DNA of 64,000 nt from Streptomyces sp. NRRL S-37 (GTDB lineage: Bacteria; Actinomycetota; Actinomycetes; Streptomycetales; Streptomycetaceae): assembly GCF_000721605.1 (NCBI RefSeq), contig NZ_JOIZ01000010.1, forward strand, positions 124,001 to 188,000. Direction: 5' to 3'. Positions 51,094-60,452 of this stretch are shown here, one piece after another (the first letter of the stretch is position 1; the number at the start of each line of letters is the position of its first letter). The notes below the pieces were generated by a model. It ran no database searches. It had not been told where the DNA came from and worked only from the letters and a program-made list of their open reading frames with translations. Both the position numbers and the translations under genes were made by a program.

Positions 51094-51764
51094 CAGTGAC
51101 CGCCCTCCTCTTCGGGACCCTTGGCGAACGCCGCCTCGACGCGGTCGATCTCGTCGGTGCGCATCATCACATGCACCAGGTCGCCCTCCTGCAGCACGGT
51201 CTGCGAGCTCGGCAGCATCGCCTCGCCGAGCCGGGTCAGGAAGGCCACACGCACGCCGGTCTCGTCCTGCAGCCTGCTGATCCTGTGTCCCACCCAGGCC
51301 GTGGAGGTGTGCACCTCGGCGAGCTGGACCCCGCCGGTGGGGTCGCGCCACAGCGGCTCGGCGCCCGAGGGGAGCAGCCGGCGCAGCATCTGGTCGGCCG
51401 TCCAGCGCACGGTCGCCACCGTGGGGATGCCCAGGCGCTGGTAGACCTCCGCGCGGCGGGGGTCGTAGATGCGGGCGGCGACGTTCTCGATGCCGAACAT
51501 CTCGCGGGCCACCCGCGCGGCGATGATGTTGGAGTTGTCGCCGCTGGAGACGGCGGCGAAGGCGCCCGCCTCCTCGATGCCCGCCTCGCGCAGGGTGTCC
51601 TGGTCGAAACCGACCCCGGTGACCCGGCGGCCGCCGAACGAGGAGCCCAGCCGGCGGAAGGCGGTGGGGTCCTGGTCGATCACGGCGACCGTGTGTCCCT
51701 GTTCCTCCAGGGTCTGGGCCAGGTCGGAACCCACCCTTCCGCAGCCCATGATGACAATATGCAT
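51093..51764 (-). CDS. trkA: TrkA-type potassium channel NAD-binding subunit (CeoB-like)
   Basis: A 223-residue RCK protein with VIMGCGRVGSDLAQTLEEQG (GxGxxG, dinucleotide site), VIDQDP, and an RCK_C domain at about 135-215 (EVHTSTAWVGHRISRLQDET). It is translated together with the second trkA gene. It has a poor ribosome site of its own and is preceded four bases upstream by the stop of a 16-codon frame, which may couple its translation. Confidence 0.9.
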   Translation of the reverse strand: MHIVIMGCGRVGSDLAQTLEEQGHTVAVIDQDPTAFRRLGSSFGGRRVTGVGFDQDTLREAGIEEAGAFAAVSSGDNSNIIAARVAREMFGIENVAARIYDPRRAEVYQRLGIPTVATVRWTADQMLRRLLPSGAEPLWRDPTGGVQLAEVHTSTAWVGHRISRLQDETGVRVAFLTRLGEAMLPSSQTVLQEGDLVHVMMRTDEIDRVEAAFAKGPEEEGGH

Positions 51765-51768
51765 CGCG

Positions 51769-51819
51769 TCACACCGCGCTTCCTGCAGGCCGTTCGACCT
51801 TCATGACCTTCGTGCTCAT
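51769..51819 (-). CDS. Possible 16-residue leader peptide upstream of trkA
   Basis: The frame MSTKVMKVERPAGSAV begins at ATG 51819 after AAAGAGAG and ends four bases before the trkA start. The trkA start has no clear ribosome site of its own, so ribosomes finishing this frame could reinitiate. It is too short to be judged by composition and may be chance. Confidence 0.3.
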   Translation of the reverse strand: MSTKVMKVERPAGSAV

Positions 51820-51998
51820 GTCTCTCTTTCGGCTCGCCAGGCAAACATCGCGGCCTGAGTACGGGCCGCCAGGCAACATCATGCCGGGGGATCGCGGTCC
51901 CGACGCCCTCCGGGGCCCGGTCGCCGCGTGCGCGCCGGGTCCGACGCATCCGCACCACCCGGGCGCGACCGATGCCCGGAGCAAGGAGAGAGCCGGCC

Positions 51999-52925
51999 AT
52001 GACCGCCGAAATCGACGTCCTCGTCCTGGGCGGCGCGGGCGTGGACACGATCGTGCACGTGCCCGAACTGCCCGTACCGCCCGCCGACAGCCACATGATC
52101 CGGCCGGGCATCGTCACCCGCGCGGGACAGAGCGGCGACTTCGTCGCCCTCGGCACCAGCGCCCTCGGCCTGCGCACCCACCACCTCGACCTGATCGGCG
52201 ACGACCACGAGGGCGACCTCGTCCGCGCCCTGCACCGCGACCACGGCATCGCGCTCACCGCCGTACCGCAGCCGTGCGGCACCAAGCGCGCCGTCAACCT
52301 GGTCGGCCCCGACGGCCGCAGGCTCTCCCTGTACGACGCGACCCGCTGGTCCGAGACGGACCGGCTGCCCGAGGAGACGGTGCGCGAACTGGCCGCCGTC
52401 AGCCGGCACGCCCACGTCGTCATCACCCAGCCGTGCGCCGACGCCCTGCCCCTGCTGCGCGAGGCGGGCGTGACGATCTCGACCGACCTGCACGACTGGG
52501 ACGGCGTCAACCCCTACCACGAGCCCTTCGCCCTCGTCGCGGACCTCGTCTTCCTCTCCGCCGCCGCCCTGGCCGACCCGGAGCCCGTCATGCGCCGGAT
52601 CGCCGCGCGGGGCCGGGCCCGGACCGTCGTCGCCACCGCGGGCGCCGAGGGCGCGTACCTGCTCGCCGACGACGAGCTGACCCACGTCCCCGCAGCCGAG
52701 CCCCCGGCACCGGCCGTCGACTCCAACGGGGCCGGCGACGCCTTCGCGGCCGCCTTCCTGTACGGCCGGCTCGGTGGCGAAGACGCCCTCCACTGCGCCC
52801 GGCTCGGGGCGGTGGCGGGGGCGTACGCCTGCACGGTGCCGTCGACGCGGGTGGCCGCCATCGGACCGGAGGAACTGCTCGCAGGAGTCGCCGGACAGGT
52901 CCCCCGGGCGGTCAGCGGCGCGTGA
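51999..52925 (+). CDS. PfkB-family carbohydrate/nucleoside kinase
   Basis: A 308-residue ribokinase-like enzyme. Signature 1 region GRAGQSGDFVALGTSALGL-type (TRAGQSGDFVALGTSALG) is near residues 45-62; signature 2 DSNGAGDAFAAAFLYG (about 243-258) holds the catalytic Asp and the anion hole. It phosphorylates a sugar or nucleoside with ATP; the substrate is not predictable. AAGGAG is 12 bases before ATG 51999. It is divergent from trkA, and its 3' end overlaps the 31-residue gene on the other strand by 14 bases. Confidence 0.88.
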   Translation: MTAEIDVLVLGGAGVDTIVHVPELPVPPADSHMIRPGIVTRAGQSGDFVALGTSALGLRTHHLDLIGDDHEGDLVRALHRDHGIALTAVPQPCGTKRAVNLVGPDGRRLSLYDATRWSETDRLPEETVRELAAVSRHAHVVITQPCADALPLLREAGVTISTDLHDWDGVNPYHEPFALVADLVFLSAAALADPEPVMRRIAARGRARTVVATAGAEGAYLLADDELTHVPAAEPPAPAVDSNGAGDAFAAAFLYGRLGGEDALHCARLGAVAGAYACTVPSTRVAAIGPEELLAGVAGQVPRAVSGA

Positions 52926-53007
52926 TGCTGCGCACGCTCGCCAGCGTGAGGATCCCGAGACCGACGAGGGCGGCCGCGGCGCCGATCAGTTCTGCGGTCG
53001 GATACAT
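52912..53007 (-). CDS. 31-residue single-pass membrane peptide
   Basis: The frame starts MYPTAELIGAAAALVGLGIL and ends in a basic SVRSITRR tail. One membrane helix (about residues 6-24) and a cytosolic positive end are predicted. GGAGG lies five bases before ATG 53007, and GC3 is high throughout. It is divergent from the KimA-like gene. Peptides of this size (KdpF-like) often sit in transport complexes, but I know of no family match. Confidence 0.65.
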   Translation of the reverse strand: MYPTAELIGAAAALVGLGILTLASVRSITRR

Positions 53008-53194
53008 GAGAACCTCCACGGGGCGTGGCGACTACGGCCGGACTGGTCATATAGGCATGGAACTGCCCCGACCTGCCGAATCCCCGGTCCGGTCACCGGT
53101 GATTTCACCCGGAGAGCAGAGGCCGTATGGAAGCCGTATGGATATGGGGTGGTGGTTGGGCCGCCCCCGGTCCGAAGGCTTACGATCCACTGCT

Positions 53195-55240
53195 GTGTCC
53201 AAATTGACCGACGTGCCCAAACGGATTCTTATCGGGCGCGCACTGCGCAGTGACCGACTGGGTGAAACGCTCCTGCCGAAGCGTGTCGCCCTGCCCGTCT
53301 TCGCCTCCGACCCGCTCTCCTCCGTGGCGTACGCCCCCGGCGAGGTACTGCTGGTCCTGTCGATCGCGGGCCTGTCGGCGTACCACTTCAGCCCCTGGAT
53401 CGCCGTCGCGGTCGTCGTGCTGATGTTCACCGTGGTCGCCTCCTACCGCCAGAACGTCCACGAGTACCCGAGCGGCGGCGGCGACTACGAGGTGGCCACC
53501 ACCAACCTCGGCCCCCGGGCCGGACTGACCGTCGCCAGCGCCCTGCTCGTCGACTACGTCCTCACCGTCGCCGTGTCGATCTCCTCCGGCATCGAGAACC
53601 TCGGCTCGGCGATCCCGTTCGTCGTCGAGAACAAGGTGGCCTGCGCGATCGGCGTGATCGTGCTGCTGACGCTGATGAACCTGCGGGGGGTCAGGGAGTC
53701 GGGCACGCTCTTCGCGATCCCCACCTACGTCTTCGTCGCCGGCGTCTTCACCATGATCGCCTGGGGTGCCTTCCGCGGGATCGTGCTCGGCGACGACATG
53801 CGGGCACCGACCGCCGACTTCGAGATCAAGCCCGAACACCCCGGACTCGCCGGCTTCGCCCTGGTCTTCCTCCTCCTGCGCGCCTTCTCCTCCGGCTGCG
53901 CCGCGCTCACCGGCGTCGAGGCGATTTCCAACGGCGTACCGGCCTTCCGCAAGCCCAAGTCGCGCAATGCCGCGACCACGCTCGCCATGATGGGCCTGCT
54001 CGCCGTCACCATGTTCTGCGGCATCATCGCGCTGGCCGCCGCCACCGACGTCCGCATGGCCGAGAACCCCGCCAAGGACCTGATCCACGACGGCGCCCCG
54101 CTCGGCGCGGGCTACGTCCAGGACCCGGTGATCTCCCAGGTCGCCGAGGCCGTCTTCGGCCACGGCAGCCTCCTGTTCATGATCCTCGCCGCCGCCACCG
54201 CACTGGTGCTGTTCCTCGCCGCGAACACCGCCTACAACGGCTTCCCGCTGCTCGGCTCGATCCTCGCCCAGGACCGCTACCTCCCCCGCCAGCTCCACAC
54301 GCGCGGCGACCGCCTCGCCTTCTCCAACGGCATCGTGCTGCTCGCCGGCGCCGCCGCCTTGCTGGTGTGGGTCTACGGAGCGGACTCCACGCGGCTGATC
54401 CAGCTCTACATCGTCGGCGTGTTCGTGTCCTTCACGCTCAGCCAGACCGGCATGGTCCGTCACTGGAACCGGCTGCTGACCACCGAGAAGGACCAGGCCA
54501 AGCGTCGCCACATGATCCGCTCCCGGGCCATCAACACCTTCGGCGCCTTCTTCACCGGCCTGGTCCTGGTCGTCGTCCTCGTCACCAAGTTCACCCACGG
54601 CGCCTGGGTCGCGCTGCTCGGCATGTGCATCTTCTACGCGACGATGACGGCGATCCGTAGGCACTACGACCGCGTCGCCGAGGAGATCGCCGCCCCGGAG
54701 ACGCCCGGTGACGACCTGGCACGGCCCTCCCGCGTCCACTCGGTCGTCCTGATCTCCAAGATCCACCGGCCCGCGCTGCGCGCCCTCGGCTACGCCAAGC
54801 TGATGCGCTCCGACAGCCTGGAGGCGCTCAGCGTCAACGTGGACCCGGCCGACACCAAGGCGCTCCGCGCGGAGTGGGAACGGCGCGGCATCGACGTACC
54901 CCTGAAGGTGCTCGACTCGCCGTACCGCGAGGTCACGCGCCCGGTCATCGACTACGTCAAGGGCCTGCGCAAGGAGTCCCCGCGCGATGTGGTCTCCGTG
55001 ATCATCCCCGAGTACGTGGTCGGCCACTGGTACGAGCACCTGCTGCACAACCAGAGCGCGCTGCGGCTCAAGGGCCGGCTGCTGTTCACGCCCGGCGTGA
55101 TGGTGACCTCGGTGCCGTACCAGCTCCAGTCCTCCGAGGCGGCCAAGCAGCGCGCCCGCCGGCGGCAGGACTGGGCCGCCCCCGGCTCGGTGCGCCGCGG
55201 TCCGGCGGAGCGGGCGAAGGACTCCTCCTCGCACACGTAG
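53195..55240 (+). CDS. kimA: KimA-like high-affinity potassium importer (APC superfamily)
   Basis: A 681-residue permease. Twelve membrane segments occupy about 35-490 and a cytosolic domain the last about 160 residues. Segments that match Bacillus KimA as I remember it are SDPLSSVAYAPGEVLL, SYRQNVHEYPSGGGDYEVAT, RAFSSGCAALTGVEAISNG, RGDRLAFSNGIVLL, TLSQTGMVRHW and, in the tail, HNQSALRLKGRLLF. KimA is a K+/H+ symporter inhibited by c-di-AMP through its cytosolic domain. In actinobacteria it is annotated as an amino-acid permease (Rv2690c). GTG 53195 starts the conserved VSKLTDVPKRILIGRALRSD; its ribosome site is poor. The position by trkA and kdpDE supports a potassium role. Confidence 0.85.
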   Translation: MSKLTDVPKRILIGRALRSDRLGETLLPKRVALPVFASDPLSSVAYAPGEVLLVLSIAGLSAYHFSPWIAVAVVVLMFTVVASYRQNVHEYPSGGGDYEVATTNLGPRAGLTVASALLVDYVLTVAVSISSGIENLGSAIPFVVENKVACAIGVIVLLTLMNLRGVRESGTLFAIPTYVFVAGVFTMIAWGAFRGIVLGDDMRAPTADFEIKPEHPGLAGFALVFLLLRAFSSGCAALTGVEAISNGVPAFRKPKSRNAATTLAMMGLLAVTMFCGIIALAAATDVRMAENPAKDLIHDGAPLGAGYVQDPVISQVAEAVFGHGSLLFMILAAATALVLFLAANTAYNGFPLLGSILAQDRYLPRQLHTRGDRLAFSNGIVLLAGAAALLVWVYGADSTRLIQLYIVGVFVSFTLSQTGMVRHWNRLLTTEKDQAKRRHMIRSRAINTFGAFFTGLVLVVVLVTKFTHGAWVALLGMCIFYATMTAIRRHYDRVAEEIAAPETPGDDLARPSRVHSVVLISKIHRPALRALGYAKLMRSDSLEALSVNVDPADTKALRAEWERRGIDVPLKVLDSPYREVTRPVIDYVKGLRKESPRDVVSVIIPEYVVGHWYEHLLHNQSALRLKGRLLFTPGVMVTSVPYQLQSSEAAKQRARRRQDWAAPGSVRRGPAERAKDSSSHT

Positions 55241-55306
55241 ACTGGTGGGCTGTCGTCCCGGCCCGCACGGGCCTTTCCGCTCTCGATGTTGTGGAGTCAC
55301 CCCGCC

Positions 55307-56635
55307 ATGCAGGCAGAACCGAGGAAATCACTGGTGGGGGAGGAGTACGAGGTCGAGATCGGCCCCGTCGCCCACGGCGGCCACTGCATCGCCCGCACCT
55401 CCGAGGGCCAGGTCCTCTTCGTCCGGCACGCGCTGCCCGGCGAACGGGTCGTCGCGCAGGTCACGGAGGGCGAGGAGGGGGCCCGCTTCCTCCGCGCGGA
55501 CGCGGTGCGGGTGCTGGACGCCTCCAAGGACCGCATCGACGCCCCCTGCCCCTACGCCGGTCCCGGCCGCTGCGGCGGCTGCGACTGGCAGCACGCCAAG
55601 CCGGGCGCCCAGCGTCGACTGAAGGGCGAGGTCGTCGCCGAGCAGCTCCAGCGCCTGGCCGGGCTCACCCCCGAGGAGGCCGGCTGGGACGGCACGGTGA
55701 TGCCGGCCGAGGGCGACAAGGTCCCCGCCGGCCAGGTCCCGGCGTGGCGCACACGCGTGCAGTACGCCGTCACCGCCGACGGCCGCGCGGGACTGCGCCG
55801 GCACCGCTCGCACGAGGTCGAGCCGATCGACCACTGCATGATCGCCGCGGATGGGGTCAGCGAGCTGGGCATCGAGAAGCGGGACTGGACGGGCATGGAC
55901 TCCGTCGAGGCGATCGCCGCGACGGGCTCCCAGGACCGCCAGGTCGTCCTCACCCCCAAGCCGGGCGCCCGCCTCCCCCTGGTCGAACTCGACCGCCCGG
56001 TCTCCGTCATGCGCGTCGACGAGCGTTCCGGACAGCTCCACCGCGTCCACGGCCGCCCCTTCGTCCGCGAACGCGCCGACGGCCGCACCCACCGGGTCGC
56101 CGGCGGCGGCTTCTGGCAGGTCCACCCGAAGGCCGCCGACACCCTCGTCACCGCCGTCATGCAGGGCCTGCTGCCCCGCAAGGGCGACATGGCCCTCGAC
56201 CTCTACTGCGGCGTCGGCCTGTTCGCGGGTGCCCTGGCCGACCGGGTCGGCGAGGCGGGCGCGGTGCTCGGCATCGAGTCCGGCAAGCGCGCGGTCGAGG
56301 ACGCCCGCCACAACCTCGCGGACTTCCCCCGCGTCCGTATCGAACAGGGCAAGGTCGAGTCCGTCCTGCCCCGCACGGGGATCGACGAGGTCGACCTCGT
56401 CGTCCTCGACCCGCCGCGCGCGGGCGCCGGCCGCAAGACGGTGCAGCACCTGTCCTCCCTGGGCGCCCGCCGCATCGCGTACGTCGCCTGCGACCCGGCG
56501 GCGCTGGCACGGGACCTGGCGTACTTCCGGGACGGGGGGTACCGGGTGCGGACGCTGCGGGTGTTCGACCTGTTCCCGATGACGCACCATGTGGAGTGCG
56601 TGGCAATTCTGGAGCCTGCTACAAAGGGGCTCTGA
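55307..56635 (+). CDS. TRAM-domain SAM-dependent RNA uracil-5 methyltransferase (TrmA/RlmD family)
   Basis: A 442-residue enzyme. The TRAM RNA-binding domain (about 5-65) is followed by an iron-sulfur Cys cluster CPYAGPGRCGGCDW and the SAM domain with LDLYCGVGLFAGALA and VVLDPPRAGAG. The nucleophile Cys is in YVACDPAALARDLAYF, and the C-terminal motif is DLFPMTHHVECVA with the general-base Glu. It makes 5-methyluridine in tRNA or rRNA; which site is not predictable. ATG 55307 follows GTGGAG; ATG 55286 is possible. It follows kimA by 66 bases. Confidence 0.9.
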   Translation: MQAEPRKSLVGEEYEVEIGPVAHGGHCIARTSEGQVLFVRHALPGERVVAQVTEGEEGARFLRADAVRVLDASKDRIDAPCPYAGPGRCGGCDWQHAKPGAQRRLKGEVVAEQLQRLAGLTPEEAGWDGTVMPAEGDKVPAGQVPAWRTRVQYAVTADGRAGLRRHRSHEVEPIDHCMIAADGVSELGIEKRDWTGMDSVEAIAATGSQDRQVVLTPKPGARLPLVELDRPVSVMRVDERSGQLHRVHGRPFVRERADGRTHRVAGGGFWQVHPKAADTLVTAVMQGLLPRKGDMALDLYCGVGLFAGALADRVGEAGAVLGIESGKRAVEDARHNLADFPRVRIEQGKVESVLPRTGIDEVDLVVLDPPRAGAGRKTVQHLSSLGARRIAYVACDPAALARDLAYFRDGGYRVRTLRVFDLFPMTHHVECVAILEPATKGL

Positions 56636-57206
56636 CCTGCGACTTCCTTGGGCCTTCCAGTGTGGTCGGTGGTGCTCGACCTGTTCTCCGAAGTCCACCG
56701 CGTGGAGCATGTCGTAGGTTCCAGCCACGTGACCCGCCTGCGGTTTCGCAGCGGGGGCGGGGGCTGGAACGTTCTGCCTCAACTCCGTACGAGACGGGTT
56801 CGGGAAATGTCTTGACGCTCGCTCGGCGCTGTTCCTGACGGAGCGTGGGGTGGTCGCCCTGGATCAAGTGGCGCGGGTGGATCGACTTGCCGGGCTCAAT
56901 CCGTCGAGCAGCGCGTCAGGGCTGTTCTTCGGGCTCGGGTCATACGGCGACAGGTCTCGGGTTGACGTGTGCTGATTGCGTCGGCCTCGTTGTCCTGGGA
57001 GCCGCCAGAATGATGGCGCTCCTTGAAATCGGGTCTGGCCCCTCGACCGCGCTGTCGAAGCGGCACGTCGTCCGCCCGGCCGTCGGCCCGACGTTTCCCC
57101 CGCCACGGTGTGCGGTGCAAGGGCCTGACGCGTTGCGGTTCCGGAGCGGCAGGGCGGGCGAGCGCCGGATTACCGATGCGGTGCCCGCCTTCGGCAGGAT
57201 GGGCGC
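56636..57206. other. 571-base region without a convincing gene
   Basis: Lower GC and mixed codon bias set this region apart. A plus-strand frame near 56838-56974 reads LTERGVVALDQVARVDRLAG and is open without a start, so it may be a decayed fragment. No RNA gene, strong hairpin or repeat is obvious. It marks the change from the conserved core to the more variable right end. Confidence 0.4.
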
Positions 57207-57740
57207 ATGACCGAGATCCGCACACCCCGTCTTCTCCTCCGCAGCTGGCACGACGACGACCTCGCGCCGATGGCGGACATCAACGCGGACCCACGGGTCA
57301 TGCGCTGGGTCGACGACGGCTCGGTGCGCGACCTGGACCGTACGGCCGAGGACATCGAGCGGTGGGAGGAGGAGTGGGACGAGGAGGGCTTCGGGCTCTT
57401 CGCCGTCGAGCTGCTGGCCTCGGGCGAACTGATCGGTTTCACGGGGCTGTCCGTGCCCGGGTTCCTGCCGGAGGTGATGCCCGCCGTGGCGATCGGCTGG
57501 CGGCTCGGCTCACCGTTCTGGGGCCAGGGATACGCGTCCGAAGCCGCGCACGCCACACTGGAGTTCGCACTCCAGGACCGCGGCCTGGACCGTGTCATCA
57601 GCATCAGCCGGGTGGGGGACAACGCCTCCGAGAACGTCATCCGCAAGCTCGGCATGGCGCCCGAGCGGGAGACGGCCCACCCGGTGTACGGCTGTCCACT
57701 GCGCGTTCACGCCATCGACCTCACCGAGTTCCAGGCATGA
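57207..57740 (+). CDS. GNAT acetyltransferase, RimJ/RimL type
   Basis: A 177-residue acetyltransferase. It starts with the RimJ/L pattern IRTPRLLLRSWHDDDLAPMA. Motif A is WGQGYASEAAHATLEFAL, and SRVGDNASENVIRKLGM is motif B. It acetylates an amino group of a protein N-terminus or a small molecule; the substrate is unknown. ATG 57207 is preceded by GGATGGG. It converges on the epoxide hydrolase gene. Confidence 0.87.
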   Translation: MTEIRTPRLLLRSWHDDDLAPMADINADPRVMRWVDDGSVRDLDRTAEDIERWEEEWDEEGFGLFAVELLASGELIGFTGLSVPGFLPEVMPAVAIGWRLGSPFWGQGYASEAAHATLEFALQDRGLDRVISISRVGDNASENVIRKLGMAPERETAHPVYGCPLRVHAIDLTEFQA

Positions 57741-57847
57741 ACCGACCCGACCGTCGATCGCCACAGGACAGCCGACCACTGTCCCTGCGCCCCTGAACGC
57801 ATCGACCGCGGCGGCACGGACACCCAGGAAGGGATGGCCCCTCCCTG

Positions 57848-59077
57848 TCAGCGCACCTTGCCGAAGAACTCGCGGACGTCGCCGACGAGCAGTTCCGGGG
57901 CTTCCATCGCGAGGAAGTGGCCGCCACGGTCGAGTTCGGTCCACCGCACGATGTTGTGGTCGCGTTCGGCCCAGCGGCGGATGGTCACATCGTGGGCGGA
58001 GAGCAGCACGGCGGTGGGCACGGTCCCCTGTGGACCGGCTGCCCAGCCGTCCTGACCGTCGCTCCACCCGGCGTCGTGCGCCGTGCCGGGGGCAGTCCAG
58101 TCGTCGGCTGCGGCTTCGCTCCAGGTGCTCGCGGACATCTCCTCGTAGTAGACCTGGGCTGCTGAGGCGGCGGTGGCGGTCAGCCAGTACAGCGAGACCT
58201 CGGTCAGGATGCGGTCCCGGTGGATGCTGTTCTCGGGCAGTGCGTCTTCCGGGTCGGTGAGCTCCTTGAATTTCTCCACGGTCCAAGCCAGCTGGCCGAC
58301 AGGGGAGTCGGTGAGGGCGTAAGCCACGGTCTGCGGTCGTTTGGAGTTGCACTGCAGGTAACCGTCGTTGAAGTTCTGCATCCGATGCCATCGTCGCTGT
58401 TCGGCCTCCGTCAGGCCGTCCATCTCGCCCTCTGCCCCGGCGGGAAATGTGATCATGGCGTTGACGTGGACGCCGATCACGTGGTCCGGTGCCTGCTTGC
58501 CCATCTCCAGGGCGACCCATGAGCCGGTGTCGTAGCCCTGAACGCCGTAGCGCGTGTAGCCGAGGCGGGCCATCAGCTGGGTGAACGCCCCGGCCATCCG
58601 AGCCGTGTCCATGCCCGGTCCGGCCAGTGGGGTGGAGAGGGCGAATCCCGGCAGCGAGGGGATGACCAGGTGGAACGCGTCGGCCGGAGCACCTCCGTGC
58701 GTACCGGGGCCGGACAGCGGCCCGATGACGTCGAGGAAGTCCACCACCGAGCCCGGCCAGCCGTGCAGCAGCATCAGCGGTGTGGCATCGGCCCTGGGAG
58801 AGCGCACATGCAGGAAGTGGATGTTCTGCCCGTCGATGGCGGTCATGTACTGAGGGAACGTGTTGAGTTCCGCCTCGTGCGCCCGCCAGTCGTAGGCAGT
58901 GCGCCAGTACTCGGCCAGATCCTTCAGGTAGTCCACCGGAACGCCGCGGCTCCAGCCGACACCGGGCAGCTCATCCGGCCAGCGGGTGGCGGCCAGGCGG
59001 GCTTGCAGATCATCGAGCTGGGCCTGCGGTATGTCGAGGTGGAAGGAGCGGATACTGCTGGGTGTCGTGTTCGCCAT
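57848..59077 (-). CDS. Epoxide hydrolase (alpha/beta fold, EHN domain)
   Basis: A 409-residue hydrolase. The EHN N-terminal domain (about 8-115) has [20 protein letters not shown] and [20 protein letters not shown]. The alpha/beta core has the oxyanion motif HGWPGS, the nucleophile Asp in GYDTGSW and the catalytic His in GGHFLAME. It opens epoxides to diols, as microsomal-type enzymes do. It is divergent from the WYL regulator with a 62-base gap, so that protein probably controls it. Confidence 0.9.
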   Translation of the reverse strand: MANTTPSSIRSFHLDIPQAQLDDLQARLAATRWPDELPGVGWSRGVPVDYLKDLAEYWRTAYDWRAHEAELNTFPQYMTAIDGQNIHFLHVRSPRADATPLMLLHGWPGSVVDFLDVIGPLSGPGTHGGAPADAFHLVIPSLPGFALSTPLAGPGMDTARMAGAFTQLMARLGYTRYGVQGYDTGSWVALEMGKQAPDHVIGVHVNAMITFPAGAEGEMDGLTEAEQRRWHRMQNFNDGYLQCNSKRPQTVAYALTDSPVGQLAWTVEKFKELTDPEDALPENSIHRDRILTEVSLYWLTATAASAAQVYYEEMSASTWSEAAADDWTAPGTAHDAGWSDGQDGWAAGPQGTVPTAVLLSAHDVTIRRWAERDHNIVRWTELDRGGHFLAMEAPELLVGDVREFFGKVR

Positions 59078-59139
59078 GGCTGCGACACTAGGACTCGCTT
59101 AGGTCAGTTTCGGTCCTCACCTTCCGGCAGTCTTACGGC

Positions 59140-60102
59140 ATGCTGGAGACCTCCGGGCGGCTGTTGAAGCTGCTCTCCCTGTTGCAGACCCACCGCGACC
59201 GGTCCGGGGCCGAACTCGCCGAACGCCTCGGCGTCAGCCGGCGCACCCTGCGCCGTGATGTGGAGCGGCTGCGTGTGCTCGGCTACCCGGTGCACGCCAC
59301 CCAGGGCACTGCGGGCTACCGGCTCGGGGCCGGGACCACGCTGCCGCCACTGCTGCTCGACGACGACGAGGCCGTCGCCGTCGTCGTCGGCCTGCGCACG
59401 TCGGCCGGTGGCTCGGTCGCCGGCATCGAAGGGTCCTCGATGCGCGCGCTCGCCAAGCTCGAGCAGATGCTCCCACCCCGGCTGCGGTACCGAGTGAGCA
59501 CCCTGCACACCGCTACTGTCCGGGCCGGCGCAGCCCCGACTCCCAAGGTCTCCGCGGACACCCTCATGGCCATCGCAGAGGCGTGCCGCCGACGCGAGCG
59601 ACTGCGCTTCGACTACGTCAGCCCTCGCCGCAGCCGCAGCACGCGCTTGGTCGAGCCGCACAGTCTCGTCAGCTTCGACCGCCACTGGTACCTGGTCGCC
59701 TGGGACACCGACCGCACCGACTGGCGCACCTTCCGCGTCGACAGACTCACTCCGCGCACGCCGACTGGACCGCGGTTCACCCCCCGCGAACTCCCCGACA
59801 CCGACGTGGCCACCTATCTGGCCCACCAGCTGTCATCGCGGACCTGGCCGTTCCAGGCCACCATCACCCTGCACGAGTCCGCCGCAGCGGTCACCGACCG
59901 CATCTGGCCCGGCATGGGCGTCGTCGAACCCGTCGACGATGACAGCTGCCTACTGCACCTGGGCGCCGACAACCCCCGTGACCTCGCCTGGATGATCACC
60001 TCGGTCGACGCCGATTTCACTCTCACCGACGCACCACCCGAACTCACCGACGCCCTGCACGCCCACGCCGCCCGCTGCCTGAACGCCGTACGCAAGGCAT
60101 AG
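59140..60102 (+). CDS. HTH/WYL-domain transcriptional regulator (YafY-like)
   Basis: A 320-residue regulator. The HTH_11 winged helix (about 5-60) reads GAELAERLGVSRRTLRRDVERL. The WYL ligand-sensing domain (about 140-220) includes FDYVSPRRSRSTRLVEPHSLV and HWYLVAWDTDRTDWRTFRVDRL (part: HWYLVAWD). A C-terminal WCX extension follows. It is divergent from the epoxide hydrolase gene, so the two are a likely regulator-target pair. Confidence 0.88.
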   Translation: MLETSGRLLKLLSLLQTHRDRSGAELAERLGVSRRTLRRDVERLRVLGYPVHATQGTAGYRLGAGTTLPPLLLDDDEAVAVVVGLRTSAGGSVAGIEGSSMRALAKLEQMLPPRLRYRVSTLHTATVRAGAAPTPKVSADTLMAIAEACRRRERLRFDYVSPRRSRSTRLVEPHSLVSFDRHWYLVAWDTDRTDWRTFRVDRLTPRTPTGPRFTPRELPDTDVATYLAHQLSSRTWPFQATITLHESAAAVTDRIWPGMGVVEPVDDDSCLLHLGADNPRDLAWMITSVDADFTLTDAPPELTDALHAHAARCLNAVRKA

Positions 60103-60195
60103 GCACCCCTGCCGCGCAGGCGTCCGGGAATCTCCCGACGACCGGGCTCCACCACCGCTCAGTACCTCGATGCGGAGTGTCCTGAGTGTGGTGGA

Positions 60196-60411
60196 GTGAG
60201 AACCGCGGCACAGACGTTCGACAGCACCAGGAGCAGCTACTTCGGTCTGAGCCCGCTGGCCGTGCAGGTGTCACGACGTCTCGGCAGTCTCGGCGACGAG
60301 GCGCATCTGTACGTGGGACGCCGCTACGTCGACGATGTCGAGCGGCTGTCCTCGCCAGTAGCCGTGATTCGGGAGCCGCTGACACAGCTCTGCGACGATC
60401 ACCGCCAGTGA
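60196..60411 (+). CDS. Small uncharacterised protein, doubtful
   Basis: The 71-residue frame starts GTG 60196 (VRTAAQTFDSTRSSYFGLSP) and ends just before the palindrome that precedes the ATPase gene. The gap 60103-60506 is otherwise free of genes. Codon bias is moderate and there is no good ribosome site (GGTGGA is too close). It could be a remnant or a leader frame. Confidence 0.35.
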   Translation: MRTAAQTFDSTRSSYFGLSPLAVQVSRRLGSLGDEAHLYVGRRYVDDVERLSSPVAVIREPLTQLCDDHRQ

Positions 60412-60452
60412 TCTCTGCTGTCGGGCACAGTAAAGTCAAGCTGGACGGATTC

